From Urechis unicinctus (taxonomy: Eukaryota; Annelida; Polychaeta; Xenopneusta; Urechidae), in contig CM067349.1 in the NCBI GenBank assembly GCA_034190875.2, forward strand, positions 5,048,479 to 5,112,478: DNA of 64,000 nucleotides. The letters are read 5' to 3'. The translations under genes were made by a program, and so were the position numbers. Below are positions 44,044 through 58,145 of the stretch, one piece after another. Under the pieces are notes generated by a model that saw nothing but the letters and a program-made list of their open reading frames with translations, had not been told where the DNA came from and did no database searches. Every line of letters starts with the position of its first letter. Position 1 is the first letter of the stretch.

Positions 44044-44384
44044 TTGTGTGTGTAGTTAGGCATGTATTGCGCCTCATAAAACGTCGAGGTATGCCGTGCG
44101 TCGAGATACTTAGCTTCATGGCTGATGGACATAAACTTGAACATCGGGCACACTTCTCATCACATTTGTTGCAGTAGTAGGACGATAACAGCACCCAAAC
44201 CGCGGAAATGCTAATTGTGCCGCCGTGCTTTGTAATAGTTATTGCTTGCCCTCAATACAAACTGTCAACCACAGACAATAATTACCACTGTCGCTAAACG
44301 GATAACCAACAAAACGCCGATAATACTGTCGGCATGCTGCGGATGTTGTCAACTTTCGTTTCTCAATTGGGTTATTGATGCAGT
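42500..44384. repeat. old duplicate, copy 2 (partner 36.35-37.74 kb)
   Basis: Second copy of the block at 36.35-37.74 kb with the anchors given there. A ten-base G run lies at 43850-43859. The TA-rich stretch at 43920-44042 occupies roughly the place of the (CA)n tract in the partner. No gene was recognised. Confidence 0.65.
43920..44042. repeat. TA array containing a skeleton copy of the adjacent sequence
   Basis: Within the TA array three unique islands occur in order: TTGCGCCTCA (43951), TGCCGT (43975) and CTTAGCT (43989). The same three words occur in the same order just downstream at 44067, 44092 and 44109. Spacing is nearly equal (14 versus 15, then 8 versus 11 bases), but in the upstream version the bases between the islands are all TA repeat. 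Confidence 0.9.
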
Positions 44385-44879
<495 letters not shown>

Positions 44880-47800
44880 ACCTAATCTTTCATCATTTCC
44901 TATCAACATAGCAGTACACTCGCGAATCACATCGTATGCTCTTTCAGGTTCTTTTATACGCTAATCCAGTGTTGTTCATTCAATAAATGAGCAAACGTCT
45001 CAATGGCATCAAACATCGAGAAGGTGATTCAGGCAGCTTTAATTGTAGCGATGGTCCGGCTGAACGGCAGAAAACGAGCAGCAATTGCAAGGTATTATAA
45101 TAAGCATGTTACCCGTGTTATCGTCGCCATGAGTACCAAACTCATCCATCATAAGTTCTAATCAGCTCGGCGTTGTGAGATATTAATTTGCAGAATAAGC
45201 AATCCATCAACAATAATGCATTATTTTACCATATTAGATATGTTGAATCGTGAATTATCAATCAATGTCAATAACTCATTAGATAACTTGAAAGCTTATT
45301 GTTTTATTTCACTATCCCTCTCAAATGCTTATTGATTTCGCTTCTCACTCATGGGGCTTTGGGATTAGTTGCAATCAATAACTACTGAACCATGCCGGAT
45401 TATGCCCGTGATCGTCAATCTGCTATTCGACAATGGCAAACGTGACAAACTCTGACATCATCAACGATTTCCATCTTCATCCATTTTTAGATCTACCAAC
45501 TCGTACATTATATAATCACGTTAGCAGATGTCTCGTAACAACATCGGCTCACACAAAAGCATTGCGGCGAAAAACCATTCATATCCTTGGCGAATGCTAG
45601 TGACGGAAATTTACGTTATTCCTTGGCTTAACGATGTAGTATATAAAAATTGACAACTTGATTGATAAAAATAAAAAGTAGGAATCCTGGTCATCATATG
45701 TTATTGGATTTTTCCATGATAAAAAAAAACCTGCATTATTGATGTGAAATAATTGCATATAATTTGCAGCGCACATGAAATATGAATATTAGGCGGGCGT
45801 TTGAGTGAACATCGACTGATCCCATCCGTCATTGAGAACGAGTCATAAGAGAGTAAGGGATAAAGAGGGGAGACGGAACCATTAATAAATAAATGACATT
45901 AACGTTACAAATATATTTCATTTACATCAAGGTTTTCTTTTCACCATTTAATGTCGTGATGTTGGTGTGGAAGCATTTGACAATATAATGCTAGGCGTTT
46001 CTAATTATCTCTGACCAAGCCAACACATTGATAAACATTTCGAAAACATGGGAAAGGTCGTGAATGAAGTGGCCTGAAAACGTTAGAGGCTGGTGGAACT
46101 CAAAGTGACCCACGCAATGAATTAATCAACCTTTGTTGTATCCAATCAGATTGTGCCACGTTAAACTGCGCACTGAAGAAATCAACCCCGGTCGCAAACA
46201 AACAGAGCGTTCGAGCTCTCGGATCGCCGTCATATCAACAACCTGAATTACGCTAGGGTTATATAGTGGCTGAACAGGTAAACTGATATTTATGACTAAT
46301 GTTAACGTAATTGGTTTGAAATAATACATCTTACCAAATGATAAAGCAAACCAATGGTATGGATTTGAGAAGTGTATTGTCGGTAAGTCGATACGATACA
46401 ATAGCAATAAGTGGAATGCATATCACGATAATACACTAAATCAATTTACAAATATATTAATACATTAGTTAAGCATATCATAACCAGCGCGCCTGGCCAT
46501 TAATTATGCTTTGATTGTTAATATGTAAAATTGCTAGTGGCTGTGTTCAAACACAACATACCTCTTTGACATATTTTAGAGATTTACCAGAAGCTGAAGG
46601 AATGCATACTTTAGATTCACAATAGCATATCGATGTAAATCGATAGCATTGGGCTGCTGGGACGGCAAAAGTGGTCCCTGGTTTTTCCATTGGCGATGCG
46701 CCGAAATGCGAATGCAATGCGAATGGGTTAAATTTGCTTTCGGGTTATATGGTTGTTTTTTTTATTTGCAACTCTGTGCGCTCTTTGTAACAGACAATTT
46801 ATCGAGGCCACCTGAAAATTTCCGGCGTCTAGTGGACCACATTAGCAATTATTTTATGACAAGTTGTTCTTACCACCGGATATTTTTTATTCTGAAAAAC
46901 AAAAACTCTGCTTGATCACCTAGTCGTGTATTAACAGTTCTAGTATTTTCATAAATCTGGCTGATGTTAAAACAGTATTAAACCACGGGCTGATGTTACA
47001 CAAACCAAGAGACCCACAGAAGCTGAAAATTCCCGAAGACATTTATATATATAGATATATACAAATACAAAACTAGCTGTGAAGTTGCAATTTGCGAAAG
47101 ACCCCTCAGTGTCAGGAAAGGAGCTACAATGAATACTTTAAACAGGGTTCATGTTTGACGAATGAGGGAATATATTTTACTGAATTGTTATATGCTATTA
47201 ATTACCTATTGCATAGACCTCTCAAATTTGCAGCTACCTAAATTTCTACCCTATTGCGATATGATGAACTAACCACCTACTACACTAGTCTTTGCAGATT
47301 GCTGCCATCTGTACTCGAAAATAGGCGAAGTCGATATCTGAATACATACATTTTACGAAGGTTTTACAGCCAATGCAGCACGAATATATTAGACGAAAAC
47401 AATGTCGTTGGTAGGACCGCGGCTTGAAGAGAAAGGGGTGTCTTCTCTCTGGATTAATTTGTCGATGACTGCTATGCAAACAGCAAGCGCTGCCCATCTG
47501 AACTTGCGTTAACACTGAACCACAATAGCTTTAGCGAGGCATGTACACGAAAATGCACTCTCGTTTGCAAGCATACTCAAGTCATCCTCTACAAACTTAC
47601 ACAATCCCTACGTTAACCCCAACATATAATCTGTCGATCGGGCTGATAAGTGGTTGTATATATTGTAGGTCTTCAGTAAAACGAGTGCGTCCTAGCTTTC
47701 TTAAATGCGGTCACCTCAGCTTGGAATTGTAAAAAACCATCCCATATATAATGTTATCCGTTAATATTCTGTATATACTCTTTGCTCCTATCGCTTGTGC

Positions 47801-48240
47801 AATATGAATTTACTAAACACTGACCACAGGGCTCAGCCTATATTTATTTCAAATCTTCATGATGTGCCAAGTAAAAGGGCGAATTAACATTATACTTGCT
47901 GACCTGCTCTAAATATTAGTCAAAAACAATAAGAGCTTCGAATGATGGCAAAATGCAATAAAGCACATAGAACAGAGACATATTTAGAGATAACACGAAT
48001 GTCCATTTGAATATGGGCTTTATCGACGCAAATATGACGACCAAAATCTTCTTACGGAATTTCCGAAACGTGTCATGCTTAGATGTAAGCCCAAATGTCA
48101 TATAATGCATCTGCATAGACTTATTACTAGAGAATAACCTTTCCCAAAAATATAACACACTTGTAACGTAATAAGATGATTGACAGTTATTATTACGCAT
48201 CAGTGTCCTCCACGGGTGTATCTTATTAAAACCAATGGTG
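44880..48240. repeat. old segmental duplicate, copy 1 of 3 (partners 53.90-56.40 and 61.27-63.62 kb)
   Basis: Anchors with copy 2: ATAAGTTCTAATCAGCTCGG (45.15 with 54.03 kb), GAACGAGTCATAA (45.84 with 54.71 kb), CAAAGTGACCCACGC with CAAAGTGAGCCGCGC (46.10 with 55.13 kb). Anchors with copy 3: ATTCACAATAGCATATCGAT-type (46.62 with 61.84 kb), CGGGCTGATAAGTGGTTGTA with TCGGCTGATAAGTGGTGCTG (47.64 with 63.15 kb). Open frames are not conserved among the three copies, so the block is probably non-coding. Confidence 0.75.
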
Positions 48241-51200
48241 CTAGGTGTAGTGCAGCTTCACATCATCGGCAGTGAAAATTTTTACTCTACAAATACCCCC
48301 TCGCAATGAAGAACGAGTCGACTCTTATAACATGTATTGTGTTGTTCCGAACATCCATAGACCTGGAATATGTTCACTAGTACCTTCAACAAAAAAATGC
48401 TACTTCTAACATGCCTGAGATGCCAATCTCAAAATTCAAAATTGGTATTACAATCACATTGAGATAACTGTACTTTTGTTCAAAACAAAAATGTAACCCT
48501 GTCAATCTTGAAAAATGAATTATGCCTGTGGTGGCGATAATCAATGGAGAAGATTTAAATGATACTCGTTAGCGAAACGGTACAGAATGCAATGTTCACA
48601 GCAACTTACCAGTTGGTGTAAATTATTAGATATACAGAGGGAAATATGGACCGCAACACGGCGAGAGTGTCGACAGGAAATACGTCATCGTTTATGGTAA
48701 GTTAAGTCCCATGACACTTCCCATTACATTGCCGTTCACTGATGACGCGCCACTCCAGCGCCGAATTGAAGATAGAGTTGAGCTAGGCGTATAAACTACC
48801 AGGCGGCCATGTTGTTGCCCACCGATGGCAGCGGGGTGATCTTTTGTAGCCTCTATTAAGCAATAACGGAACTGCCTACAACAATTTATGTGCCATTTGT
48901 TATCATTTGCGAAGAAATGTCATTCCTAGGTCGCATAATTGCCTATAAAATCGCGGAGGAATATTCCGGCTAATTAGATATTGTTACGGCGACCCCATGC
49001 CGAAGCGTAAAACAATTACAGCAGAAAAAAGTATTAAGGTTAATGCATGTATTCATTAGACAGTAATTCACATTTTATAGGTAGCAGTTTGCCTGTTATC
49101 AGAGAGATCCACTCAATGAGCAACCGTCGGTTTAGTTAGCAAGATCAGAGGAATCCCGTTTCTTCTTGTTATTATATTTATATCCTTACCTGTGTGCATT
49201 AGGTCAAATTAAGACTAACATAGCAGCTTTTGCAGCTTCAGCGTCTGTCTTTCGCTCTTTGAACATAAAAAAACGCAGATCTAGATGGGAGCAGGACTCC
49301 ATTCAAAAATTGTATGCCAATCTCCAGAGAATGATAAGTCAGGGTGTTGGCGGACGACATAAACGGGGATGCCATTCTGAGACAGTATGATTGATTGTCG
49401 AGGCCAAGTACCGTTGTTATAATCTCCACATAAACAAAAACCATCCATCGCAACTTCTAAGCACATAGGTATTATCAAGTATTAAAATGCGTAATAAGCA
49501 ATCAATTTTTACTAAAATTGGCGTTTTATAAGCACATTAAGTCGCAAACATGCACGCATTGTTTATCTTTTTCATCAAGTAAGGACGATATATAATCACT
49601 TTAAACCCGTCAGAAGACGAATTGAACTTAGAAATGCGGCTATTGAAAATTGTGACGGCATGTTGTTGATCTGACTTCAATACAAGCTCTGTCATGATCA
49701 GATCTTCCCGTTTGCAACCGTCGATTTGCTTATTACTATTTCGCTGGTATATGATGTCGAACAGCTTCAAGCAATAGGAATGCAGAATGCCTGTTGTAAA
49801 TACCTGCCCGACCAATATGATGCGCTTTATAAAAGAGCACCTCGATTCGTATAACAATCTATCGATGGAAGGAAGTGAGGCATTTCCCTAAATTGCCTAT
49901 TTTCTTGTGTTTTGACAATGAAAACAGCGAGCAACAACGATGTGACGGGACTGTATATATTTGTTGCAGAAGTCTCGGTACGATGAACATTAAACGAGCC
50001 TTAAATGAGCCAATTATACTGACGTATGAGGAAAAAATGCATAGTATTCGATAATCATGACTTCATCCTCTAAGCATGTCTGACAAGGCTATTGAAACTA
50101 TGAGAGGAACAAGACATTAAATAAAAGAAAAAATTCTATGTTACAAGAAAGGCAAAGAAGAACAACGGCAAACAGAACAACAAATATGCAAACAAGCGCA
50201 ATGCCATAAATGAATTACGCTGTGTAAGTAGCTACGTCGCTTCAGCCTTATCCCCATTTGTTGCACTGCATTATTACATGTTGAGAATTAAACAGGCCTT
50301 TAATATGATTTGGAGCCTACGAGCTGATCTTAAACATTCTTGGTGACGTTATTATATGGGATATGCCCTAGCAGGCTTTCGTTTGTTTTAATTACTTCAT
50401 TGATTTAAGTTGTGGTAGTTAAGATCACGCGCGAAAACATCTTTTATAGGAGAATTTACCTTGTAAATAAACACTATATACGCAGACATCATTACGTTTG
50501 GTCTGAAGGTAATGTTCGTAATTCGGAGATCAGTTAGTTTTTTCATTGGACACCCATCCCCTACTTTTATGTTACCTTTGGTGATATGGGACAAGGGGAC
50601 AACAATGATAAAATTCATTGCTTGACACAAATCACACTACAAACACTGCTCGCTTATTTTATAAAAGATATGTTGGAAACAAACATGTTGCGTGAGAATT
50701 TAGATAAATTGATACATGACAGCAGTTAATAAAGCACTCAGTGGTATCGAGCGTATGAAAACATTCCCAAAGCTCTAAGCTACAACAATCGTGCATGTAA
50801 ATGGGGGAATTTGGGGATAATGATAATGTGTGTGTTCCTTGGCACGACATTGCTCTCACTGTGTGATGGCCTAATGTCATGGTCACATTTTGCGATGGTG
50901 AGGGGCATGAATAGGGTATCAGCTATGAATGGCGTAATGCTGACAGTGGATAAGGGATAAAAACAACCTCTGTAGTTATCAACCAATATGCTATCCTAAA
51001 TGTACCTTAATGTGTTCATTAATAGTACTGTGTTCCTATTCGCCTGGTGACGAATACGCCTGCCTCTTGAAAGTAGCCTCAAGGCAGTCTCTGTGGCACC
51101 ACTAATATTGTTACTTGGTGCATAAATGAGGGAGGCCTGTAGACTTGTTATAATTGCTAATTGGTTAACGGATATTTCAATTTAAGTCAAATTTAGGAAC

Positions 51201-52505
51201 CCAATGCGGAGATTGCCCATAGAGTGCTTTAACATCTGTTCGATCTCATAATGTCTACATTTTGTCACATGTCGTGTGACGATCATATGACTAACCCTAT
51301 CATGTGCAGTTATTTTTATAAAAGAGGCCCTGACAAGACCTTCTCCGGCATTTGATGCACGAGTTTACTATATGCTAAATGGTCAGCTTCATGCCGGGAT
51401 GAGATCCGATAAAATGACGATCACTGCAGTATCTTCTGCGAATGCGTGCATATAATATAGCTATGTTCTGCACTGCCATGCGTAGTACGACAGATATTTT
51501 GTTCACCTATGAATTAGGTTTTGCGTCCGAAGTTTAAGTCAAAAAAGTTTCATTCTCTAGAGATATAAGAACACTGCGCCAAAGGATAGCAACGTACGTA
51601 AATTATGTGGGACAGGCAAATTTGCTCAATCCTCGGTGTCGGAGATGAATTTACATATATTTGGAAATAGAATTTTGCTTGCTTAACGATTGGGTTTATT
51701 CAAAAACGCTTGCTATTTATGTTTTGTATTTTCTAACTCGGTTATATAACCTTGTTTTTGGATACCTCTAAGTTAGGCGGCGTTTGAATGTTGCATTTTT
51801 ATGATTCTATTGTGACAATATCATATAAATACTACTTTTCGTTCGGACGAATCAGCTGCTAAGCATTCGAAAAGCGGTGTTCTGAAATACAGAAAATCCT
51901 TTGGAATATCTTTTTTGTTTGTTCTTAAATTGTTGGCAGCTACATGAATTGAGAAGTGACGCTTGGGCGCTATATCACTAACGCTTATACTGACCTATTC
52001 AACTGATCACTTATACTCCATTGCTGTATTGGTCGGAAGCAGGTCGATATTTAGATTAATATCAGCCTATCAAAGCGCTGCTGCTTCCTACCGTCTGTAT
52101 GCTTGCTGGCTAACACAAGGCAGAGGCCACGCACGGTCGCACAGTCAGATATTTTGCCCTCAACGATTATCAAGGAAAATACATAACCGAAAGTTGAACA
52201 AAAGAGATTCCTATGCAGCTAATGTAAATAACTTGAATGACTGTGCAAAAATATTTCACTTCTAGCAGCCAGCGGTAGTGCGTGGGCAGCTTGTTGGCAA
52301 TAAGTGACGAAATTCCGTACAAATTCCAAATTATGACAATAATTGGGGCGGTTTTACCACTCAATGCGCGTCATGCAAGATTGACGAATGCAATAAACCA
52401 AAAATGCGTCCCATCGCATTTACATTATATCAGGCAATTTGTCTAAGGACATCGGCTCTCTATTGAAGTGATGCAATTTCGCCACCCTTGGGTTCCATAA
52501 AGCGG
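48240..52505. repeat. old segmental duplicate (partner 38.1-41.99 kb)
   Basis: Follows the three-copy block, as in the units that continue past 56.40 and 63.62 kb. Its first 0.4 kb resembles 63.6-64.0 kb (CCAATGGTGCTAGGT near 48.23 and GCAATGGTGCTAGGT near 63.60 kb), and the rest is collinear with 38.87-41.99 kb. No gene was recognised. Confidence 0.72.
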
Positions 52506-52853
52506 CCCTCAACGATTATCAAGTTAAATGCATAACCGTAGTTGAACAAAAGAGATTCCTATGCAGCTAATGTAAAAACTTAAATGATTGTGCAAAAATA
52601 TTTCACATCTAGCGGCCAGCGGTAGTGCGTGGGCAGCTTGTTGGCAATAAGTGACGAAATTCCGTACATATTCCAAATTATGACAATAATTGGGGCGGTT
52701 TTCCCGCTCAATGCGCGTCATGCAAGATTGACGAATGCAATAAACCAATAATGCGTCCCATCGCATTTACATTAATATCAGGCAATTTGTCTAAGGACAT
52801 CGGCTCTCTATTGAAGTGATGCAATTTCGCCGCCCTTAGGTTCCATAAAGCGG
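52157..52853 (+). repeat. 349-bp tandem duplication, 2 units
   Basis: Unit 1 spans 52157-52505 and unit 2 spans 52506-52853. Both begin CCCTCAACGATTATCAAG and end CCATAAAGCGG. They are nearly identical, so this is recent. A diverged single version lies at about 41.72-41.99 kb. Confidence 0.96.
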
Positions 52854-53199
52854 TCGATAAGGGGTCTTAATATGAATGTCGCGTTGGTCCTTCGTTTGTT
52901 ACAGAAGGGTACGCTTGAGTAGCACCCGAAGCATCGTATACAACCGGAAGTTACACCGTGCTTTGGAAAAGACATATTGCTCGGATGCATAATTCTGAGA
53001 GAGACACTGTGTATGGCATAAGGCCTTTTATATACGTTTGTTTGGTTATGGACAATACAGCATTTATATGCGAGGCTATGTTTACATCGTTCTAAAATGA
53101 CTGAAATATGGTTAAAAAGGGGAGGCTAAAAATTAGCATCCGTGCGATGCATCTAGATCTAGTGATTGAATATACTACAAATCGTGTGTTGCTAATTTG
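52854..53199. other. intergenic, nothing recognised
   Basis: Short stretch after the 349-bp tandem. A 60-codon minus-strand frame covers part of it, without recognisable motif. Confidence 0.4.
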
Positions 53200-53870
53200 A
53201 GGTTCCAGATTTCATCGATATGAATTACATTCAATCAACTGACCCCGGGATAGTAATACTTTCCATCTTTCTGTGCTCTATCTGCTGTAAACATTTCGTT
53301 ACCGCTATATCGCCCTAAGCACCCACACCTACGAACACATATTTGACGAAAGGAAAATGGTTGTTATATTAAAAGAATAATGTCTACATATGTAATGAAA
53401 TTGCATAATATAACTTGCATCGCACACATGGCTTAAAATTTTGCAAGATTAAACATTGGATCGATGAAAAGTGAAAAGTGAACTACTTGCAGTATGGTTA
53501 TATAATTGCTCCTTACGCGCATAACCCATGGAAAATGAATAAGTGCATATTGGTCGCGAAAATTATGTCAGCACCTAGGTTGCATAATGCAAATAGGAAA
53601 TATGGTTCGACGTTTACTGCGAATGGCTTCACTTGACATAAATTGCAGCCAAACATAAATGGTAAATGTTATAGCGCCTTGATGACCAATAAGAGTAGCC
53701 CTAAAGTTAAGTCAATATAATCTTGCTTCTGAAAACCAGACCGACCATTGTTAGGCTAACTGCAGATCACACAAATTTATACTACCACATGCAATATTAT
53801 CGGTATGGATAAGTTAAAATTTGTATTAGGGTTGTTTTCCGTTATAGCTCCAGCTGTCGTAATATGTTCA
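53200..53870. repeat. old duplicate, copy 1 (partner 56.94-57.53 kb)
   Basis: Anchors: AATCAACTGACCCCGGGATA with AATCAACTGAGCCCGGGATA (53.23 with 56.97 kb), ATAACCCATGGA with ATAGCCCATGGA (53.52 with 57.33 kb), GGTATGGATAAGTT with AGTATGGATAAATT (53.80 with 57.48 kb). Confidence 0.75.
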
Positions 53871-53899
53871 ATTGATGCAAATCATGAGTGGATTTTGTG

Positions 53900-56400
53900 A
53901 TGTATCGTAAGAGTGGTGATGCTTTCTATTGTAGCGAGAATCAAGCTGAACGACAAAAGATGAGAAGCAATTGCATGGCAGCATAACTGGATGCCATAGC
54001 ATGTCACCATGAGTACCAATCTTATCCGTCATAAGTTCTAATCAGCTCGGCGTTATAAAGTTTCAAATTGTAGAATTAGCGATTCATCAGCTATAATACA
54101 ATATTTTACCACCTTATATATTGTTTATAGTCAATCCAACCGTCTCTGTCCGACTTACACTAAGAAACGTGGAAGTCCAGTGTCTTATTTGACCATTCCC
54201 TTCAAATGCTACATTATTTCTCTTCTTACTCACAGGGTTTTGTTGATTGGTTGCAATCATTGACAACTGAACCCCGACATATGGTGGCCTCCACTTTCAG
54301 TCTACTAACCGAAAATGACAAATGCGATAAATTGATAATTTCCATTTTTGTCCATTTGCACCATCTGGTATTTCATAAACCTCTTTAGTGAATGCCTCGT
54401 AACAACCTCAGCTCATATTAAAGAATTGCCTCGATGAACCTATCATATCATTGGTAAGTTTCGCTATTATTTGTCCTAACAATGTAATGCATATAAATGG
54501 ACAACTAAATTAGTAACGATATTATAAGGACGTAGGATTCATGATCATCAAAGCCCACAACATTGATGTAAAGCAGTTGTATATCCTATGTAGCATCAAC
54601 TAAGCAGTTCTCCTGAAACTAACTGTGCGGCCGCTCGATGTGAATCTGGGGTCGTGTTGTATATTTTCTGGTGGAGTTTGTATATCCAAACAACATCCCA
54701 ACAGATTAAGAACGAGTCATAAACGGCTGCTTAAGTAGTGGCGGGAAAGAATAAAAAGAACAGGAAAGAGACTAACAATGATATAGGGTAAAGGGTTAAG
54801 ACGGAAGACGGAACAATAAATATATAACCGACATTAGCGTAGCAAATAAAGTCCACTTCTAGACCATTTGGGACGCCTTTTTTTACTCTTTAATGTCGTG
54901 CTTTTTTGTTGTTGAAGCATTTGATAATGTAATGTCAGGATTTCCTGACAATATTCCATCATAACGCATTATAAATAATTTATCCAAGACTAAGGTCAAG
55001 CAAATTTGACAGTCATTGATTCTGCAACTGTCCGTCATCATCAAACCTCGCGACCTCTTCTTCTGCACCCACGAAGAGGCCGTGAATGACGTGGTTTGGG
55101 CAAATCTGAGTGACCCGCGGTAGTCAAAGTGAGCCGCGCGTTGAAACATTCAACTCTGGTCGCATCATTTCAGACCGCACCACGTTGTAGCATTCGCCAA
55201 CTTTCTAAACAAATTAAAAAGATCATTGAGCATTATAGATGTAATTCTACAGCATTGCGCTGCCGTGCTTTCCGATTGGTTTGGTTACTGCGTTGTTTTG
55301 TGCACCTCTTGGTGCTTTTGGAATCTGACATTCGTACAATTAAACGAGGGGCTTGAGCAAAACGAAGCCACCAGAACCCCATCTGACGGCCAGTCACGTG
55401 GACCACATTATGCAATGCTCTATTTGATCGATGAAAATTATTTGGAATGACAAATGCACCTCTTGCAATTTGTAACTTCCTCATCCGAAAAACAGAAGTA
55501 CATCTTCTCCCTTTATTATTTTGTTGTTCTGGGCCTGAACATTTCAACGTATTGCCAAACAATTAGACCACTACTGACTTTGCAAATATACTTCTGTTTA
55601 GAGATGATGATACATAACAGGCATATGTTCGAATACTGCCTATGCAATCGCTTTCATTCCATTGTTCTTGCCCGGCGTGTTTGCCTAGGCTCAATTGGAT
55701 GACTATCACGTTCATCGAACGAGCACCAAGAGAAAATTATATGCAAACTATGCCAAGGTTGGTGGTTACTTTGTGCAGAGAATAAGGCTTGTTATTGTCC
55801 TTATGAGCAAATATGTGCCGATGAGCACGAGAGAACACGTAGATAACCCTGCAAATTCCGAGGATATTGGTGCATTTGTACTGCTGTATACGTCAACGCC
55901 TGGTGTCTAAACAGTCAACACTGCAGATCTAAACCTTCTGCAAAAGGCACATAGCACAATCTTTAGTGTACTCAGGTCAGCATACAATATGTCGATTGGT
56001 GCTATATATTAGCGGTCATATTTAAAACGTTGGATGCATCCTAGCTTTGCAACAAACGTTGTCAACTCAACGACTCATATATATTCATTTACTATTTTTA
56101 TGTGTGCAAAGCAATTAGGCGAATTCATATATATACTTGCTCATATCTACTCATAATTATTAGGCAAAAACAATACTGGGTTATGAACTATAGCAAAATG
56201 GGATGAAGCACATGTAGCAGATACATGTTAATAGGTAACACGAATGAGAAAACGTGGTTCATTAATGCTAATATGACGCGATAAGTATGGAATTCTTAAA
56301 ACGTGTCTTGCTTGAATATTGGCCCAAACGTCATACAGAGCATACACATAGATTTATTATCATAGAATAACCCTTACAGCGTTCCCTGGGAATATAATGC
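53900..56400. repeat. old segmental duplicate, copy 2 of 3
   Basis: Partner of 44.88-48.24 kb, with anchors given there. The 55.26-55.45 kb part lines up with 46.73-46.92 and 61.97-62.15 kb. A 109-codon minus-strand frame (55233-55562) and two plus-strand frames overlap one another here; none is kept in the other copies or resembles a known protein. Confidence 0.72.
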
Positions 56401-57530
56401 ACTTTTAACATAATCAGATGATTGACGGTAACAACCGATGGCAACAGAGTTATGTCCAATGTATATACTCAGATGCTATCGATATATTAGGCATTCGGGT
56501 TCAATGGGAGATAATATATCTACGGATATCTTAGCATGGGCAATCGTTATGGGAACTAGCCATGATCAGGGATTTATGCATTGCTCGTGCAATTGTGATA
56601 ATGATAATTACTTTCGTTTTTCTGTGATAACGTGATATAACTAACCTGCTGTTGCTCTGAAAATTCCCCCGCAATGAAGAAAGGCTCAAAAGTTGGACAT
56701 TAATTGTGATGCGTCTATCCATCGACATGACATATTTTAACTCCTTCCATCAACGAAATACTGCATATTTAAGAAATGAAATTCTTCTGTCTACTCGTCA
56801 ACCTGGCACATTAAAGGCAAGTTATGTGTCGCAGACTTTACCAGAACACGTTCGCGCGATATGAGCAAAATATTATGAAACACATTGAAAGCGCAGCGTT
56901 GAATATAACTGAACATCATTTCTGTGCTGCTAGTTGTATGTTCCAGATTATATCATTATGAATCACAATAAATCAACTGAGCCCGGGATATCTATAACCT
57001 CCAAATCGCTGTATTCTAAATGCTGTATACATCTCGAACAAGCCTTATCGCCCTAAACACCGTAAAATGCTACCAATGCAAAATGATGACTAAACAAATA
57101 AATATTTGACAATAGAAAATGGTTGTTACGTTTAACTGGAAAACGGTCCAAACGTAATTTACTTTGTGATGAAGGGGTAATGCACCAATGACGTTATTGC
57201 ATTACATAACATGAACCATATACATGACAATATAGTTTGCTTGGTTAAACATTGAAACAAAGCAGTTGATAAGGGATAAGTGAATTGTTTGTGCTATAAA
57301 AGTATATCCGAACGTGACGCATATAGCCCATGGACTATTAATATGTGTTTATTGGTCAGCATCCAGGTTTCATGATGCAAATTGGCAATATATCTCGATG
57401 TTTACTGCCTCTGAAAACTGAAACGGATGTGGCTGCAGATAACATGAATATTAACTTCTAGCTTCAATATAATCAGTATGGATAAATTTCAATATTTCTT
57501 ATGGTTGTTTTCATTTAAAGCAAATAATGC
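56400..57530. repeat. old duplicate carrying the five-copy landmark
   Basis: 56.45-56.62 kb matches 38.28-38.44, 7.48-7.64 and 63.70-63.86 kb through strings such as GCATTCGGGTTC, ACGGATATC and GTGATAATGATAA. 56.94-57.53 kb matches 53.20-53.87 kb. No gene was recognised. Confidence 0.7.
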
Positions 57531-58145
57531 ACATTCTTTATCATAACCCACCCACACCCCCTGTGTGATATTTTTATGTATCTCATATAATGTATCAAAT
57601 TACATTGCGCGTGCGTGTGTGTGCATATGCAAGAGCGATCGGTTATGATAAATACGATTAGAAAAGTCGCTGGATGTTTGTCCGGTCAGAATATTGCAAA
57701 ATGTCAGCCAGGGCAGATTGTTTGTTTGGTGCTACTGGTATGGAGCAAAAGTGCAATGATAAGTCATTTTTCCTAATCGGCTCCTGTTTGTCTAATTGCC
57801 CAGAATGACACCCAGTGTAGCCTATTGCCGCATGTCAATATAATTTCTCATTATGAGTGACTTGACATACCGATTCTGTATTCATATGAATAATAGCGTT
57901 CTAATGTGAGTTCAATCTACCGTATATCTCGTATTATCACATCAATAGATTCATCGTTTCTAATAGAAAACACAGTGTATATTAAGTGCAGACCAATCCC
58001 TTTTGTTCATTCGTTAACGATGTTTTTAGTTGTTTTGCGTGATGTTGAATGTCGCGTCATTATGTACAGTAATGTTGTTTATATGTCACAGATAAGCAAT
58101 ATTGCGTCCCTGAGGTGACATGACTAATGCATAAGTGGCCAATTA
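57531..58145 (-). other. possible 3' remainder of the LINE relic
   Basis: Lies between the end of the duplicate block and the last recognisable reverse-transcriptase-like stretch. I could not identify the polymerase YADD motif or any other reverse transcriptase core in three minus-strand frames. It contains a short GT-rich piece near 57.61 kb. Its assignment to the retrotransposon rests only on position. Confidence 0.2.
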
